A model generated the notes under the pieces. The model was not told the origin of the DNA. It did no database searches and worked only from the letters and a program-made list of their open reading frames with translations. 64,000 nt of DNA, taken from Pseudomonas sp. B21_DOA (GTDB lineage Bacteria > Pseudomonadota > Gammaproteobacteria > Pseudomonadales > Pseudomonadaceae). A program made the translations under genes and the position numbers. The stretch lies in assembly GCA_030544685.1 (NCBI GenBank), contig CP086683.1, forward strand, positions 2,914,001 through 2,978,000, in the 5' to 3' direction. Within the stretch, counting starts at the first letter, position 1. Each line of letters begins with the position of its first letter. Below are positions 41,811-53,250 of the stretch, in pieces.

Positions 41811-42470
41811 ATGACGTTCAAGGCGCCGGACAGCCTCGCCGAGCAAATCGCTCACCACCTCGCCGAACGCATCATTCGTGGCGAAATGAAGCCGGGAGAG
41901 CGCATCCAGGAACAGAAGGTCACGCTGGCGCTCAACGTCAGCCGCGGTTCGGTCCGCGAAGCCTTGCTGATCCTCGAGCGCCGTCACCTGATCGCGATCC
42001 TGCCGCGTCGTGGCGCCCACGTCACCGAGCTGACGCCGCACAAGGTGCAGAGCCTGTGCACGCTGATGAGCGAGCTGTACATCCTGCTTGGCAATTCGGT
42101 GGCCAATGGCTGGCAAGTGCAGTCGGACATGGCGCCGTTCGTGCAGATCCAGCAGCGCCTGACCGCCAATTACGAACGCGGCGATATCCGCAGCTTCGTC
42201 GATGACAGCTTTGCGGTGATGCGCGCCGCCTATCCGTTTGCCAACAACCCGTACCTGCAAGAAACCGTCGAGAACCTCCAGCCGGCGATGAGCCGCGCGT
42301 ATTTCCTCGCTCTCGAACAGCGCAAGGCGGAAATGAGCGAATTCCTCGAACTGTTCGAACGCTTGCTCGCCGCCGTCCTCGCCCGTGATTTGCCGCAGAT
42401 CCGCATCGTGCTCACGGCGTATGCCCAGCGCAGCTGCGATCTGGTGGTGTCTGCGCTGACGGTTGCCTGA
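41811..42470 (+). CDS. GntR-family (FCD) transcriptional regulator
   Basis: 219-residue regulator divergent from xdhA. Winged helix LAEQIAHHLAERIIRGEMKP and NVSRGSVREALLILERRHLI; all-helical FCD-like ligand domain beyond residue 80. ATG at 41811 follows GAAGGACA. Its position suggests control of xdh through the dyads at 41602-41638. It ends 2 bases before smc, so part of smc expression could come from this transcript. Frame intact. Confidence 0.88.
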   Translation: MTFKAPDSLAEQIAHHLAERIIRGEMKPGERIQEQKVTLALNVSRGSVREALLILERRHLIAILPRRGAHVTELTPHKVQSLCTLMSELYILLGNSVANGWQVQSDMAPFVQIQQRLTANYERGDIRSFVDDSFAVMRAAYPFANNPYLQETVENLQPAMSRAYFLALEQRKAEMSEFLELFERLLAAVLARDLPQIRIVLTAYAQRSCDLVVSALTVA

Positions 42471-42472
42471 GC

Positions 42473-45400
42473 GTGCGGCTAAAGTGCATCAAACTGGCGG
42501 GGTTCAAATCCTTCGTCGACCCGACCACGGTGAACTTCCCCAGTAACATGGCGGCGGTCGTCGGGCCGAACGGTTGCGGCAAGTCGAACATCATCGACGC
42601 CGTGCGCTGGGTGATGGGTGAAAGTTCGGCGAAGAACCTGCGTGGCGAGTCGATGACCGACGTCATCTTCAATGGCTCGACCAGCCGCAAACCGGTGAGC
42701 CAGGCGAGCATCGAACTGGTGTTCGACAACTCCGACGGCACGCTGCTAGGTGAGTACGCGGCCTACGCGGAAATTTCCATCCGCCGTAAAGTCACTCGCG
42801 ACAGCCAGACCACCTATTACCTCAACGGCACCAAATGCCGTCGGCGCGACATCACCGATATCTTCCTCGGCACCGGCCTCGGCCCGCGCAGCTACTCGAT
42901 CATCGAACAGGGGATGATCTCCAAGCTGATCGAATCCAAGCCGGAAGACCTGCGCAATTTCATCGAAGAAGCGGCGGGCATCTCCAAATACAAGGAGCGT
43001 CGCCGCGAGACGGAAAACCGTATCCGCCGTACCCACGAAAACCTCGCCCGCCTGACCGACCTGCGCGAAGAGCTGGAGCGCCAGCTCGAACGTCTCCACC
43101 GTCAGGCCGAGGCGGCGAAAAAGTATCAGGAACTCAAGGCCGAAGAGCGTCAGCTCAAGGCGCAACTGTCGGCGCTGCGCTGGCAGGATCTCAACGAGCA
43201 GGTCGGCCAGCGCGAGTCGATCATCGGCAACCAGGAAGTCAGTTTCGAAGCGTTGGTCGCTGAACAGCGTAACGCTGATGCGGCCATCGAACGCCTGCGC
43301 GACGGCCACCACGACTTGTCCGAGCGCTTCAATCTGGTGCAGGGCCGCTTCTATTCGGTCGGCGGCGACATCGCCCGGGTCGAGCAAAGTATCCAGCACG
43401 GTCAGCAGCGTCTGCGCCAGTTGCAGGACGATCTGAAAGAAGCCGAGCGCGCGCGTCTGGAAACCGAGTCGCACCTGGGCCACGACCGCACGTTGCTGCT
43501 GACCCTTGGCGAAGAGCTCGACATGCTCACGCCAGAACAGGAAGTCACCAGCGCCGCCGCCGAGGAAGCCGCCGCGGCCCTCGAAGAAGCCGAAACCACC
43601 ATGCACGGTTGGCAGGAGCAGTGGGACGCTTTCAACCTGACCGCTGCCGAACCGCGCCGTCAGGCCGAAGTGCAACAGTCGCGGATCCAGCAGCTGGAAA
43701 GCAGCATGGAGCGCCTGGCCGACCGGCAGAAACGTCTCGCCGAAGAGCGCGCGTTGCTTTCCGCCGACCCGGAAGACGCGGCAATCATGGCGCTCAACGA
43801 GCAGCTCGCCGAGTCCGAAGCGACTCTGGAAGATTTGCAAACCAGCGAAGAAGCGCAGGTCGAAAAGCTCGAACAACTGCGTCAGGAATTGCAGCAAGCG
43901 TTGACCGCGCAGCAGCAGGCGCAGGGCGATCTGCAGCGGCTCAACGGGCGTCTGGCTTCATTGGAAGCTTTGCAGCAGGCCGCGCTCGATCCGGGCACCG
44001 GCACCGCCGAATGGTTGAAAGAACACAATCTCGCCGAGCGTCCGCGTCTGGCCGAAGGCCTGAAGGTCGAGGCCGGTTGGGAGCTGGCAGTGGAAACCGT
44101 GCTCGGCGCCGATCTGCAAGCGGTGCTGGTCGACGATTTCAGCGGTTTTGATCTGTCCGGTTTCACTCAGGGCGATCTGCGCCTGCTCAGCCCGGCCAGC
44201 GATGGCGTGCGGGTGGCGGGCAGTCTGCTGGATAAAGTCGAGGCGCAGATCGATCTGTCGCCGTGGCTTGGCCAGGTCAAACCGGTCGACAGCCTTGAGC
44301 AGGCACTGGCCTTGCGCGGTCAGTTGAGTGCAGGCCAGAGCCTGATCAGCCGCGACGGTTACTGGGTCGGTCGGCATTTCCTGCGCGTGCGCCGGGCCAG
44401 CGAAGCGGAAAGCGGCATGCTCGCCCGTGGGCAGGAAATCGAAGACCTGCAACTGGAGCGCGAAGAGCGCGAAGCCACGGTCGAGGCCATGGAAACCCGC
44501 CTGCAAACCTTGCGCGCGCAACAGCGCCAGCAGGAAAACGGCCGCGAACATCTGCGCCGCTTGCTGCAGGACGAAGCGCGCCAGCAAGGCGAACTGAAAG
44601 CACAATTGTCCGCTGGCAAAGCCAAGGCCGAACAGCTGACATTGCGCCGCACCCGTCTCGATGAAGAGCTGGTCGAACTCGGCGAGCAGCGCGAGCTTGA
44701 GCACGAGCAGGTCGGCGAAGCGCGCATGCAATTGCAGGAAGCGCTGGATGCCATGGCGCTCGACACCGAGCAGCGCGAGTTGCTGCTGGCCCAGCGCGAC
44801 AGCCTGCGCGAACGTCTTGATCGTGTGCGGCAGGAAGCGCGGCAGCACAAGGATCACGCCCATCAATTGGCCGTGCGTCTCGGTTCGCTGCGTGCCCAGC
44901 ACGACTCCACGCGACAGGCGCTGGAGCGTCTGGAGATGCAGGCCGAGCGCCTGACTGAAAAGCGCGAACAGTTGAGTCTGAATCTGGAGGAGGGTGAGGC
45001 GCCGCTGGAAGAGCTGCGTCTGAAACTCGAAGAACTGCTCGACAAGCGCATGACCGTCGATGAAGAACTCAAGACCGCGCAGATCGCCTTGGAGGACGCC
45101 GATCGTGAATTGCGCGACGCGGAAAAACGCCGCACCCAGGCCGAGCAGCAGTCGCAGTTGATTCGCGGCCAGCTCGAACAGCAACGCATGGAATGGCAAG
45201 CCCTGACCGTGCGCCGCAAGGCTTTGCAGGATCAATTGCTCGAAGATGGCTACGATCTCAACGGCGTGCTCGCGACATTGACTGCGCAAGCCAGTGAACG
45301 CGAAGCCGAAGAAGAACTCGAACGCATCAACGCGCGGATTCAGCGCCTGGGTGCGATCAACCTCGCGGCCATCGACGAATACACGCAACAATCGGAACGT

Positions 45401-45961
45401 AAACGTTATCTGGATGCGCAGGACGCCGATCTGGTCGAAGCGCTGGAGACCCTGGAAAACGTCATCCGCAAGATCGACAAGGAGACCCGCAACCGTTTCA
45501 AAGATACCTTTGATCAGATCAATGGCGGATTACAGGCACTTTTCCCGAAAGTTTTCGGTGGCGGGCGCGCGTATTTGGAACTGACGGGCGAAGATCTACT
45601 CGATACAGGGGTGACGATCATGGCGCAGCCGCCCGGGAAGAAGAACAGCACCATCCATTTGCTCTCCGGCGGCGAAAAGGCCCTGACTGCTCTGGCCCTG
45701 GTTTTTGCCATTTTCAAGTTGAACCCGGCGCCGTTCTGCATGCTCGATGAGGTTGACGCGCCACTGGATGACGCTAACGTTGGACGCTACGCACGCCTGG
45801 TCAAAGAGATGTCGCAGACCGTGCAGTTCATCTACATCACCCACAACAAGATCGCCATGGAAATGGCCGAGCAGTTGATGGGCGTGACCATGCATGAACC
45901 GGGTTGTTCGCGATTGGTGGCGGTGGATGTCGAGGAGGCGATGGCGATGGTGGATGCCTAG
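42473..45961 (+). CDS. smc: chromosome segregation SMC ATPase
   Basis: 1162-residue SMC protein. N-terminal Walker A VVGPNGCGKSNIIDAVRW near residue 30; two long coiled coils (about 170-500 and 660-1000); hinge at about 505-650 (WLKEHNLAERPRLAEGLKVE); C-terminal signature LSGGEKALTALALVFAIF and Walker B PFCMLDEVDAPLDDANVGR. Start is GTG at 42473, two bases after the gntR stop. The frame is intact over 3.5 kb, in contrast to the gene cluster before it. No scpAB-type genes are adjacent. Confidence 0.97.
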   Translation: MRLKCIKLAGFKSFVDPTTVNFPSNMAAVVGPNGCGKSNIIDAVRWVMGESSAKNLRGESMTDVIFNGSTSRKPVSQASIELVFDNSDGTLLGEYAAYAEISIRRKVTRDSQTTYYLNGTKCRRRDITDIFLGTGLGPRSYSIIEQGMISKLIESKPEDLRNFIEEAAGISKYKERRRETENRIRRTHENLARLTDLREELERQLERLHRQAEAAKKYQELKAEERQLKAQLSALRWQDLNEQVGQRESIIGNQEVSFEALVAEQRNADAAIERLRDGHHDLSERFNLVQGRFYSVGGDIARVEQSIQHGQQRLRQLQDDLKEAERARLETESHLGHDRTLLLTLGEELDMLTPEQEVTSAAAEEAAAALEEAETTMHGWQEQWDAFNLTAAEPRRQAEVQQSRIQQLESSMERLADRQKRLAEERALLSADPEDAAIMALNEQLAESEATLEDLQTSEEAQVEKLEQLRQELQQALTAQQQAQGDLQRLNGRLASLEALQQAALDPGTGTAEWLKEHNLAERPRLAEGLKVEAGWELAVETVLGADLQAVLVDDFSGFDLSGFTQGDLRLLSPASDGVRVAGSLLDKVEAQIDLSPWLGQVKPVDSLEQALALRGQLSAGQSLISRDGYWVGRHFLRVRRASEAESGMLARGQEIEDLQLEREEREATVEAMETRLQTLRAQQRQQENGREHLRRLLQDEARQQGELKAQLSAGKAKAEQLTLRRTRLDEELVELGEQRELEHEQVGEARMQLQEALDAMALDTEQRELLLAQRDSLRERLDRVRQEARQHKDHAHQLAVRLGSLRAQHDSTRQALERLEMQAERLTEKREQLSLNLEEGEAPLEELRLKLEELLDKRMTVDEELKTAQIALEDADRELRDAEKRRTQAEQQSQLIRGQLEQQRMEWQALTVRRKALQDQLLEDGYDLNGVLATLTAQASEREAEEELERINARIQRLGAINLAAIDEYTQQSERKRYLDAQDADLVEALETLENVIRKIDKETRNRFKDTFDQINGGLQALFPKVFGGGRAYLELTGEDLLDTGVTIMAQPPGKKNSTIHLLSGGEKALTALALVFAIFKLNPAPFCMLDEVDAPLDDANVGRYARLVKEMSQTVQFIYITHNKIAMEMAEQLMGVTMHEPGCSRLVAVDVEEAMAMVDA

Positions 45962-45968
45962 CGGCGCA

Positions 45969-46038
45969 GTTGCAAGTGACAAGCTCCAAGCTGCAAGTGG
46001 ACGGCTTGTGGCTTGGAGCTTAAAGCTTGTAGCTGCGA
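45969..46038. repeat. small palindromic repeat (GCTTGTGGCTTGGAGCTT type)
   Basis: Degenerate inverted copies of GCTTGCAGCTTGGAGCTTGT in the smc-zipA gap. This kind of low-complexity palindrome is scattered in Pseudomonas intergenic DNA. Confidence 0.6.
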
Positions 46039-46128
46039 AGCCTTTGATCGTGCTAGTTTAATGTCAATTTTTCGTATACGTGGGCAAAACGCCTGTCAGA
46101 ACATAGAGTTGGCGCCACGTTTTAAAGC

Positions 46129-46157
46129 GGTTTACGCAGTGTAAACCCCTTATTTTT
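46129..46157 (+). terminator. possible terminator or leader hairpin before zipA
   Basis: GGTTTAC/GTAAACC with a 5-base loop, followed by CCTTATTTTT. The T run is offset by three to four bases, so its efficiency is uncertain. It lies 30 bases upstream of zipA. Confidence 0.4.
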
Positions 46158-46186
46158 CAGCATTTTTTATAGAGGCACGGGATTAC

Positions 46187-47050
46187 ATGGAAATCGGTCT
46201 GCGCGAGTGGCTGATCGTCATCGGCATCATTGTGATAGCCGGTATTCTTTTCGATGGCTGGCGCCGTATGCGCGGCGGCAAGGGAAAGCTGAAATTCCGT
46301 CTCGACCGGAGCCTGTCCAATCTGCCGGACGAGGACACCAGCGCCGAGCTGTTGGGCCCGGCCCGCGTCCTGGACACGCACAAAGAGCCGCAACTGGACG
46401 AGCACGATCTGCCGTCGGTGAGCATGCCCAACCGCGAAGCCCGCGAGCCGCGTGAATCCGGTTCGAAACGTGGCAAGCGTGGCAGCAACGGCCCGGCGCA
46501 GGGCGACCTGAACCTCGACCTCGATCTGGACGGCGGCCCGAGCTTCAGCAGCCGCGATGACGATTTCGCCGAAGACAGCAAGCCTGCAGCGGCCGTGGCG
46601 GAAAAAGATCAGCCGCAAGCCGAAGAAGTCCTGGTGATCAGCGTGATCTGCCGCGACCCGGCCGGCTTCAAAGGCCCTGCGCTGCTGCAGAACATTCTCG
46701 AAAGCGGCCTGCGTTTCGGCGAGATGGACATTTTCCACCGCCACGAAAGCATGGCCGGCAACGGCGAAGTGCTGTTCTCCATGGCCAATGCGGTCAAGCC
46801 GGGTATTTTTGATCTGGACGACATCGACCATTTCAGCACCCCGGCGGTGAGCTTCTTCCTCGGCTTGCCAGGCCCGCGTCATCCGAAGCAGGCCTTCGAC
46901 GTGATGGTCGCGGCAGCCCGCAAGCTGTCCCAGGAACTGAACGGCGAATTGAAAGACGACCAGCGCAGCGTACTGACCGCGCAGACGATCGAGCACTACC
47001 GTCAGCGCATCGTTGAATTCGAGCGCCGCGCCCTGACCCAGAAGCGCTAA
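46187..47050 (+). CDS. zipA: cell division protein ZipA
   Basis: 287-residue inner-membrane division protein that tethers FtsZ. N-terminal membrane anchor ([17 protein letters not shown]) with the N-terminus periplasmic; charged, disordered linker (about 30-145); C-terminal FtsZ-binding domain from [20 protein letters not shown] to the end. ATG at 46187 follows GAGGCACGGGA. Frame intact. Confidence 0.95.
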   Translation: MEIGLREWLIVIGIIVIAGILFDGWRRMRGGKGKLKFRLDRSLSNLPDEDTSAELLGPARVLDTHKEPQLDEHDLPSVSMPNREAREPRESGSKRGKRGSNGPAQGDLNLDLDLDGGPSFSSRDDDFAEDSKPAAAVAEKDQPQAEEVLVISVICRDPAGFKGPALLQNILESGLRFGEMDIFHRHESMAGNGEVLFSMANAVKPGIFDLDDIDHFSTPAVSFFLGLPGPRHPKQAFDVMVAAARKLSQELNGELKDDQRSVLTAQTIEHYRQRIVEFERRALTQKR

Positions 47051-47061
47051 GGGCAAGATCA

Positions 47062-47120
47062 AAAGATCGCAGCCTTGGGCCTTTAGGAGCTGACGAGTGC
47101 AACGAGGCTGCGATCTTTGG
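47062..47120. repeat. palindromic repeat with GATCGCAGCC ends
   Basis: AAAGATCGCAGCCT at 47063 and AGGCTGCGATCTTT at 47105-47118 with AGGAGCTGACGAGTGCAACG between. It is a shorter relative of 32813-32900. Confidence 0.75.
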
Positions 47121-47135
47121 CCCCATCGCCGATAA

Positions 47136-49546
<2,411 letters not shown>

Positions 49547-49560
49547 GCGGATGAACTCTT

Positions 49561-49730
49561 GTGGTGAGGGGATTTATCCCTCTCCGGATGGACACCTGTG
49601 GCGAGGGGATTTATCCCCGTTCGGCGACACCGTCGTCGTAAAACCGTACGACTCGGTATACCTGATTAGCCGCGTTGTATGGTTTTGGGAGTCGCTTCGC
49701 AACCCAGCGAGGATAAATCCCCTCGCCACT
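49561..49730. repeat. palindromic repeats of the GTGGCGAGGGGATTTATCC type
   Basis: Two direct copies (49561 and about 49600) and one inverted copy (GGATAAATCCCCTCGCCAC ending near 49728), related to 24776-24902. The gap between ligA and the next gene holds nothing else visible. Confidence 0.8.
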
Positions 49731-49820
49731 ACGGCGGTGTCACTCAGGAGCGGGCTATATTCGGGAACGATGTTGTCTTCAGGATGATCTAGTCTTGGCC
49801 AGTCCCAGGGAGAGATCGCC

Positions 49821-50983
49821 ATGCACCGCTTTTTCGAGCAGCTCAGTTCCCGCATCATCGCGCCGTTCGTGGCCGGATCCTCGCGCAACAGCAAAGTCTG
49901 GCCGTGCCGTTGCGGCCAGTCGCTGTTCTTTCGCAACAGTCAGTGTCTGGCCTGTAACGCCTTGCTTGGCTATCAACCCGAACACAGTCGCCTGACCTCG
50001 CTGCAACCGGGGCCGGAAGAGGGCACCTGGACACTCGACGTCGATCCCGACGCCGGTCTGTTCCGTCGCTGCGCCAACCTCGACATGCCCGCCGCGTGCA
50101 ACTGGCTGCTGAAGGCCGACGATCACGACACCTTGTGCATCGCTTGCAGCCTCAACCGCACCATTCCTGACCTGTCCGTCGCGGAAAACCCCGAGCGCTG
50201 GCGCAAGGTCGAAATCGCCAAGCGTCGGCTGGTCGCGCAACTGATCACCCTCGGCTTGCCGGTCATCCCGAAAACCAAGGATGAAGAAACAGGGCTGGCG
50301 TTCGACTTCATCGGTGTCGACCTGGAAGGCAACGCGCCGATGACCGGACATGCCAATGGCCTGATCACCCTCGACATCAAAGAGGCCGACGACGCTCACC
50401 GTGAGCAGGTCAGGGCGGCGATGCACGAACCTTACCGCACGCTGCTCGGGCATTTTCGCCACGAGGTCGGCCATTATTACTGGGATCGCCTCATCGCCAA
50501 CGGCCCCTGGCTTGGCGCATTCCGCAACTTGTTCGGCGACGAGCGCGCCAGTTACACCGAGGCGCTGGACCGGCATTACCAGCAAGGCGCACCACTGGAC
50601 TGGCCGCAGCACTACGTCAGCGCCTACGCGACCATGCATCCGTGGGAAGACTGGGCAGAAACCTGGGCGCATTACCTGCACATGATGGACGCGGTGGACA
50701 CGGCGCTCGGCTTTGGCATGAGCGCGCGGGAAATGGACTTCGACTATCAGCCCTTTCCGACCAGCACCCTTTACGACCCGGAGCACCCGGGCGGCACGGC
50801 ATTCCTGTCGTTCGTCAATGCGTGGATCGAACTGGCCGGCATGCTCAACGAACTGTCGCGCAGCATGGGCCAGCCGGATTTCTACCCGTTCGTACTGCCG
50901 GCAGCGGCAATTGCCAAGCTGCACTTCATCCATCTGGTGATCCAGCAGGCCGGGGGAGGGCGGATGAGGTGCTGGCTTTATAA
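49821..50983 (+). CDS. zinc-ribbon, putative zinc-binding metallopeptidase
   Basis: Conserved hypothetical protein with a putative zinc-binding peptidase fold. An N-terminal zinc ribbon (CRCGQSLFFRNSQCLACNAL near 28-47) is followed by FRRCAN and CIACSLNRTIPDLSV, then HEVGHYYWDRL near residue 212, an HExxH motif, and EALDRHY/HPWEDWAETWAHYLH downstream. No signal peptide, so cytoplasmic. As read, the frame continues to 51101. If the G run at 50952-50956 is one base short, it ends GGRADEVLAL at 50983 with 387 residues, which I prefer given the pattern in this window. I recall a homologue at this place in P. aeruginosa (PA1530). Activity unproven. Confidence 0.75.
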
Positions 50984-51184
50984 CTGCGGGGAGTTCGCAG
51001 CACGGGTTGCGTTCTTGGTGGTTGATCAGGCCCGAAAGAAGACTTCATCGTTCACGAAGCGTGTTTTCCCTACGGCCGGGCCAAAATTTTCCTGGAAATA
51101 ACTTTACTACCTGTCGTACGTTTGAATTAGTTGGTTTTTCTTATTATTAACACATTGGTGTAAATAGGTTTGCGCCCGATTGAG

Positions 51185-52018
51185 TTATATCGCAAATGCA
51201 ATTTCTGGTCCTCTCAATTCACATAGTTTGGCGGTGTGTTTGGTGATGGAGATTTTAACGGTTTTGTTTTCGGTGTTATGGTTAAACTGAATTTTTGCGG
51301 TGCTCTCCGAAAATCCGTCATTGATTATTAATGTTGTAATCCCGCTTGGGTACAGGTTGTTCTGGTTGTCGGAAAGCGCATATCTGCCACCGTGTGAAGC
51401 GAAACCCTCCAAGATACGATTTTCCACTTTGACAAGTTTGTCATTCTGCATCATATGAATCGCAGCGGTTGAACTGCCTTCTATTGAGAAATACATATTG
51501 GTGTTGGTTGTGAATGTGAAATAGCGGTCGTTTGGCATCTCGAAGAAGTCTGTACCGAAAGCAGACTTCGATCTAGACGCCTCTCCTGCGCCTGTCAGAT
51601 AAATGACGCCGTGTTCTCCATTCTTTCTCGGTTCGCCCTGATTCTTTTGCCCGTCGAATCTAAGGGAGACGTTCGCCATAATGTCCCAACTCCAATTTTC
51701 CTCAATCAATATCTTCGGGCTTGTTGAGGAGTAGGTCACTGCGCCGGCATCTTTTTTGATTTCGACTATGTTCGTGTCGGCACCTGTCAACATCAGGCTG
51801 GTAGAATCTGAAATGTACGGGCTTTCCATGTTGTAATTGTTTGTTTTGAGTTCGGTCGTGGTGGGAGTTCCCATGCTTCCACCTTGCCATGAACTGACCT
51901 TTTTCCATGTGGGATCTGTCATGCTGGTGCGCGTCCATAGTTCGGGCTCTAAAGCGAGGGTCTCCATGCTTAGTAAAGCGAAGGGAAGTTTATTTGATGC
52001 GGTCACTTGGTTGCTCAT
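51185..52018 (-). CDS. hypothetical protein in an AT-rich island
   Basis: 277 residues, not recognised. The start MSNQVTASNKLPFALLSMET at 52018 has AGGAAAA upstream. There is no signal peptide or membrane helix. It is rich in Ser, Thr and Asn with alternating hydrophobic residues (YISDSTSLMLTGADTNIVEI, YFTFTTNTNMYFSIEGSST), suggesting a mainly beta fold, and ends with HTAKLCELRGPEIAFAI. Base composition is clearly more AT-rich than its neighbours, codon use is unlike theirs, and it stands alone between the metallopeptidase gene and ffs. That suggests recent acquisition. Beta-rich toxins, lectins or phage structural proteins are guesses only. Confidence 0.7.
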   Translation of the reverse strand: MSNQVTASNKLPFALLSMETLALEPELWTRTSMTDPTWKKVSSWQGGSMGTPTTTELKTNNYNMESPYISDSTSLMLTGADTNIVEIKKDAGAVTYSSTSPKILIEENWSWDIMANVSLRFDGQKNQGEPRKNGEHGVIYLTGAGEASRSKSAFGTDFFEMPNDRYFTFTTNTNMYFSIEGSSTAAIHMMQNDKLVKVENRILEGFASHGGRYALSDNQNNLYPSGITTLIINDGFSESTAKIQFNHNTENKTVKISITKHTAKLCELRGPEIAFAI

Positions 52019-52349
52019 TGGATTTTCCTGAAAGAAGATATGGTTTGCTGATTCGCACAAGCGCGTCGCTGTTTGCAAATCCAAGCTAGACCGCTTGAAA
52101 TCGAGAATCTACTGTCATTTCTGACAGTCCCGATGAGCGGTTGGTATTGGTTCGATTAGCGGTTGACAGATGTCGACATCCGACGGAGGTTTATCAGAGA
52201 GTCTCGGTTTTGAGCACGTACTGTCGGTCTTGCAGACTGTTTGCATGTTGCGACCGTTTTTATTGAGTCGAGCCTGATGCACCACGACTACCAAGCCCTT
52301 TCGTTTTGCATGTCATTGAACCTGTTCATGATTTATCTGCAACCAACGG
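52019..52349. other. intergenic, AT-rich, no gene seen
   Basis: About 330 bases between the orphan gene and the ffs promoter. I see no plausible gene or strong hairpin. It holds CTGTCATTTCTGACAG at about 52111, a small dyad, and would contain the orphan's promoter. Confidence 0.5.
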
Positions 52350-52377
52350 TTGTAACTTCATCTCAGACAGGTACAAT
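52350..52377 (+). promoter_or_regulatory. sigma-70 promoter of ffs
   Basis: TTGTAA at 52350-52355 and TACAAT at 52372-52377 with a 16-base spacer, about 30 bases upstream of the mature RNA. Confidence 0.7.
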
Positions 52378-52409
52378 GGCGCGGCTCGCCGACAGGCAAG
52401 CGTCGTTAT

Positions 52410-52518
52410 GGTGACCCCATCGGTCCCCCGCAACGATTACCCGTGAACCTGGTCAGATCCGGAAGGAAGCAGCCACAGCGGGAACATTGTGTGCCGGGGT
52501 GTGGCTGGTGGGGGCACC
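52410..52518 (+). ncRNA. ffs: 4.5S RNA (signal recognition particle RNA)
   Basis: About 109-base hairpin RNA of the bacterial SRP. The diagnostic domain IV is seen: the apical GGAAGG tetraloop region in CAGATCCGGAAGGAAGCAGC, with flanking AGCAGCCA. The ends GGTGACCCC and GGGGGCACC pair. It binds Ffh and directs membrane-protein targeting. ffs lies next to dnaX in other pseudomonads; here about 3.6 kb separates them. Exact ends depend on processing. Confidence 0.95.
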
Positions 52519-52548
52519 ACCTTAACGAACCAAAGGCTGCAAACAGAA

Positions 52549-52578
52549 CTGCATGGGTTTCGCCCACTGCGGTTTTTT
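52549..52578 (+). terminator. Rho-independent terminator of ffs
   Basis: CTGCATGGG/CCCACTGCGG pairs with one bulged C and a G-U pair around a TTTCG loop, followed by six T, 30 bases after the RNA. Confidence 0.78.
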
Positions 52579-52714
52579 ATGCCTGCGATTTGGCCTTTGG
52601 CGTTGATCCGCCATCAGAAACGCGCGGAACAGCAGCGCAGCGTCCCGGTGCCCGTGCGGCTGTCGAAGCCGAACAGTGGCATACTCCCTCGCCTGGCAAC
52701 GAGAGGTAAGGCAA

Positions 52715-53214
52715 GTGGCTGAAATTGACGATCTGACCCGAGAGAAACTGCGCGAATGGCAGTTACGTCGTCTGGAAGTCAAAGCGCAGATGCAGGATCA
52801 GCCCGAGCGCACCCTGGAGCTGTCGCGAGTGCTCGACCTGATGGACGAAGAGCACGCCGCGATTCTGGCGGCATCTGCCGCTTTCAACGCGGCCCAAGAG
52901 AGCGAACAGCCGGATCCGGTGGAGGTACAGTCGACCATCGTTGAGCATGAATCAGCCTTGGCAACCGGGAAATACGATCTGCATCTCCAGGCCACCGCTC
53001 AAAGCCCTGAACACCTGCGCAAACTGTTGGAAATGGCGCTCTACGAAGTGCAGGCGCAGATTGACGCAGGCCCGCTGACGACCGGCGCAAATCGACGCGG
53101 CATGTCCGGAACCCTGGGCGATTACTCCTTCGAACTGCGGCTCGCCCCGAGGCTGGCAGTGAGGGATGTTTGCCGCCCGTTCATGAACTGCACGACAAGA
53201 ATGACCAGGACTGA
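52715..53214 (+). CDS. hypothetical protein, partly coiled coil
   Basis: About 166 residues, unknown family. It starts with GTG at 52715 (MAEIDDLTREKLREWQLRRL) after AGAGG. The N-terminal half is charged and probably coiled coil (KAQMQDQPERTLELSRVLDL). The C-terminal half reads LQATAQSPEHLRKLLEMALY and GTLGDYSFELRLAP. As read, the frame ends at 53230. If the C run at 53145-53148 is one base short, the tail becomes EAGSEGCLPPVHELHDKN and stops at 53214. It lies 36 bases before the helicase gene, in the same direction, so probably an operon. Confidence 0.65.
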
Positions 53215-53250
53215 TCTGGTGTTGTATTAAAGCCCAGGCGGCGAGGTTGT

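Noticed and set aside
50984..51101. Extension of the metallopeptidase protein beyond 50983
   Set aside because: The tail has no family resemblance, and restoring one base in the G run at 50952-50956 ends the protein at 50983.
51185..52018. Calling the AT-rich orphan a pore-forming toxin or lectin
   Set aside because: Beta-prone composition alone is not evidence; no diagnostic motif is visible.
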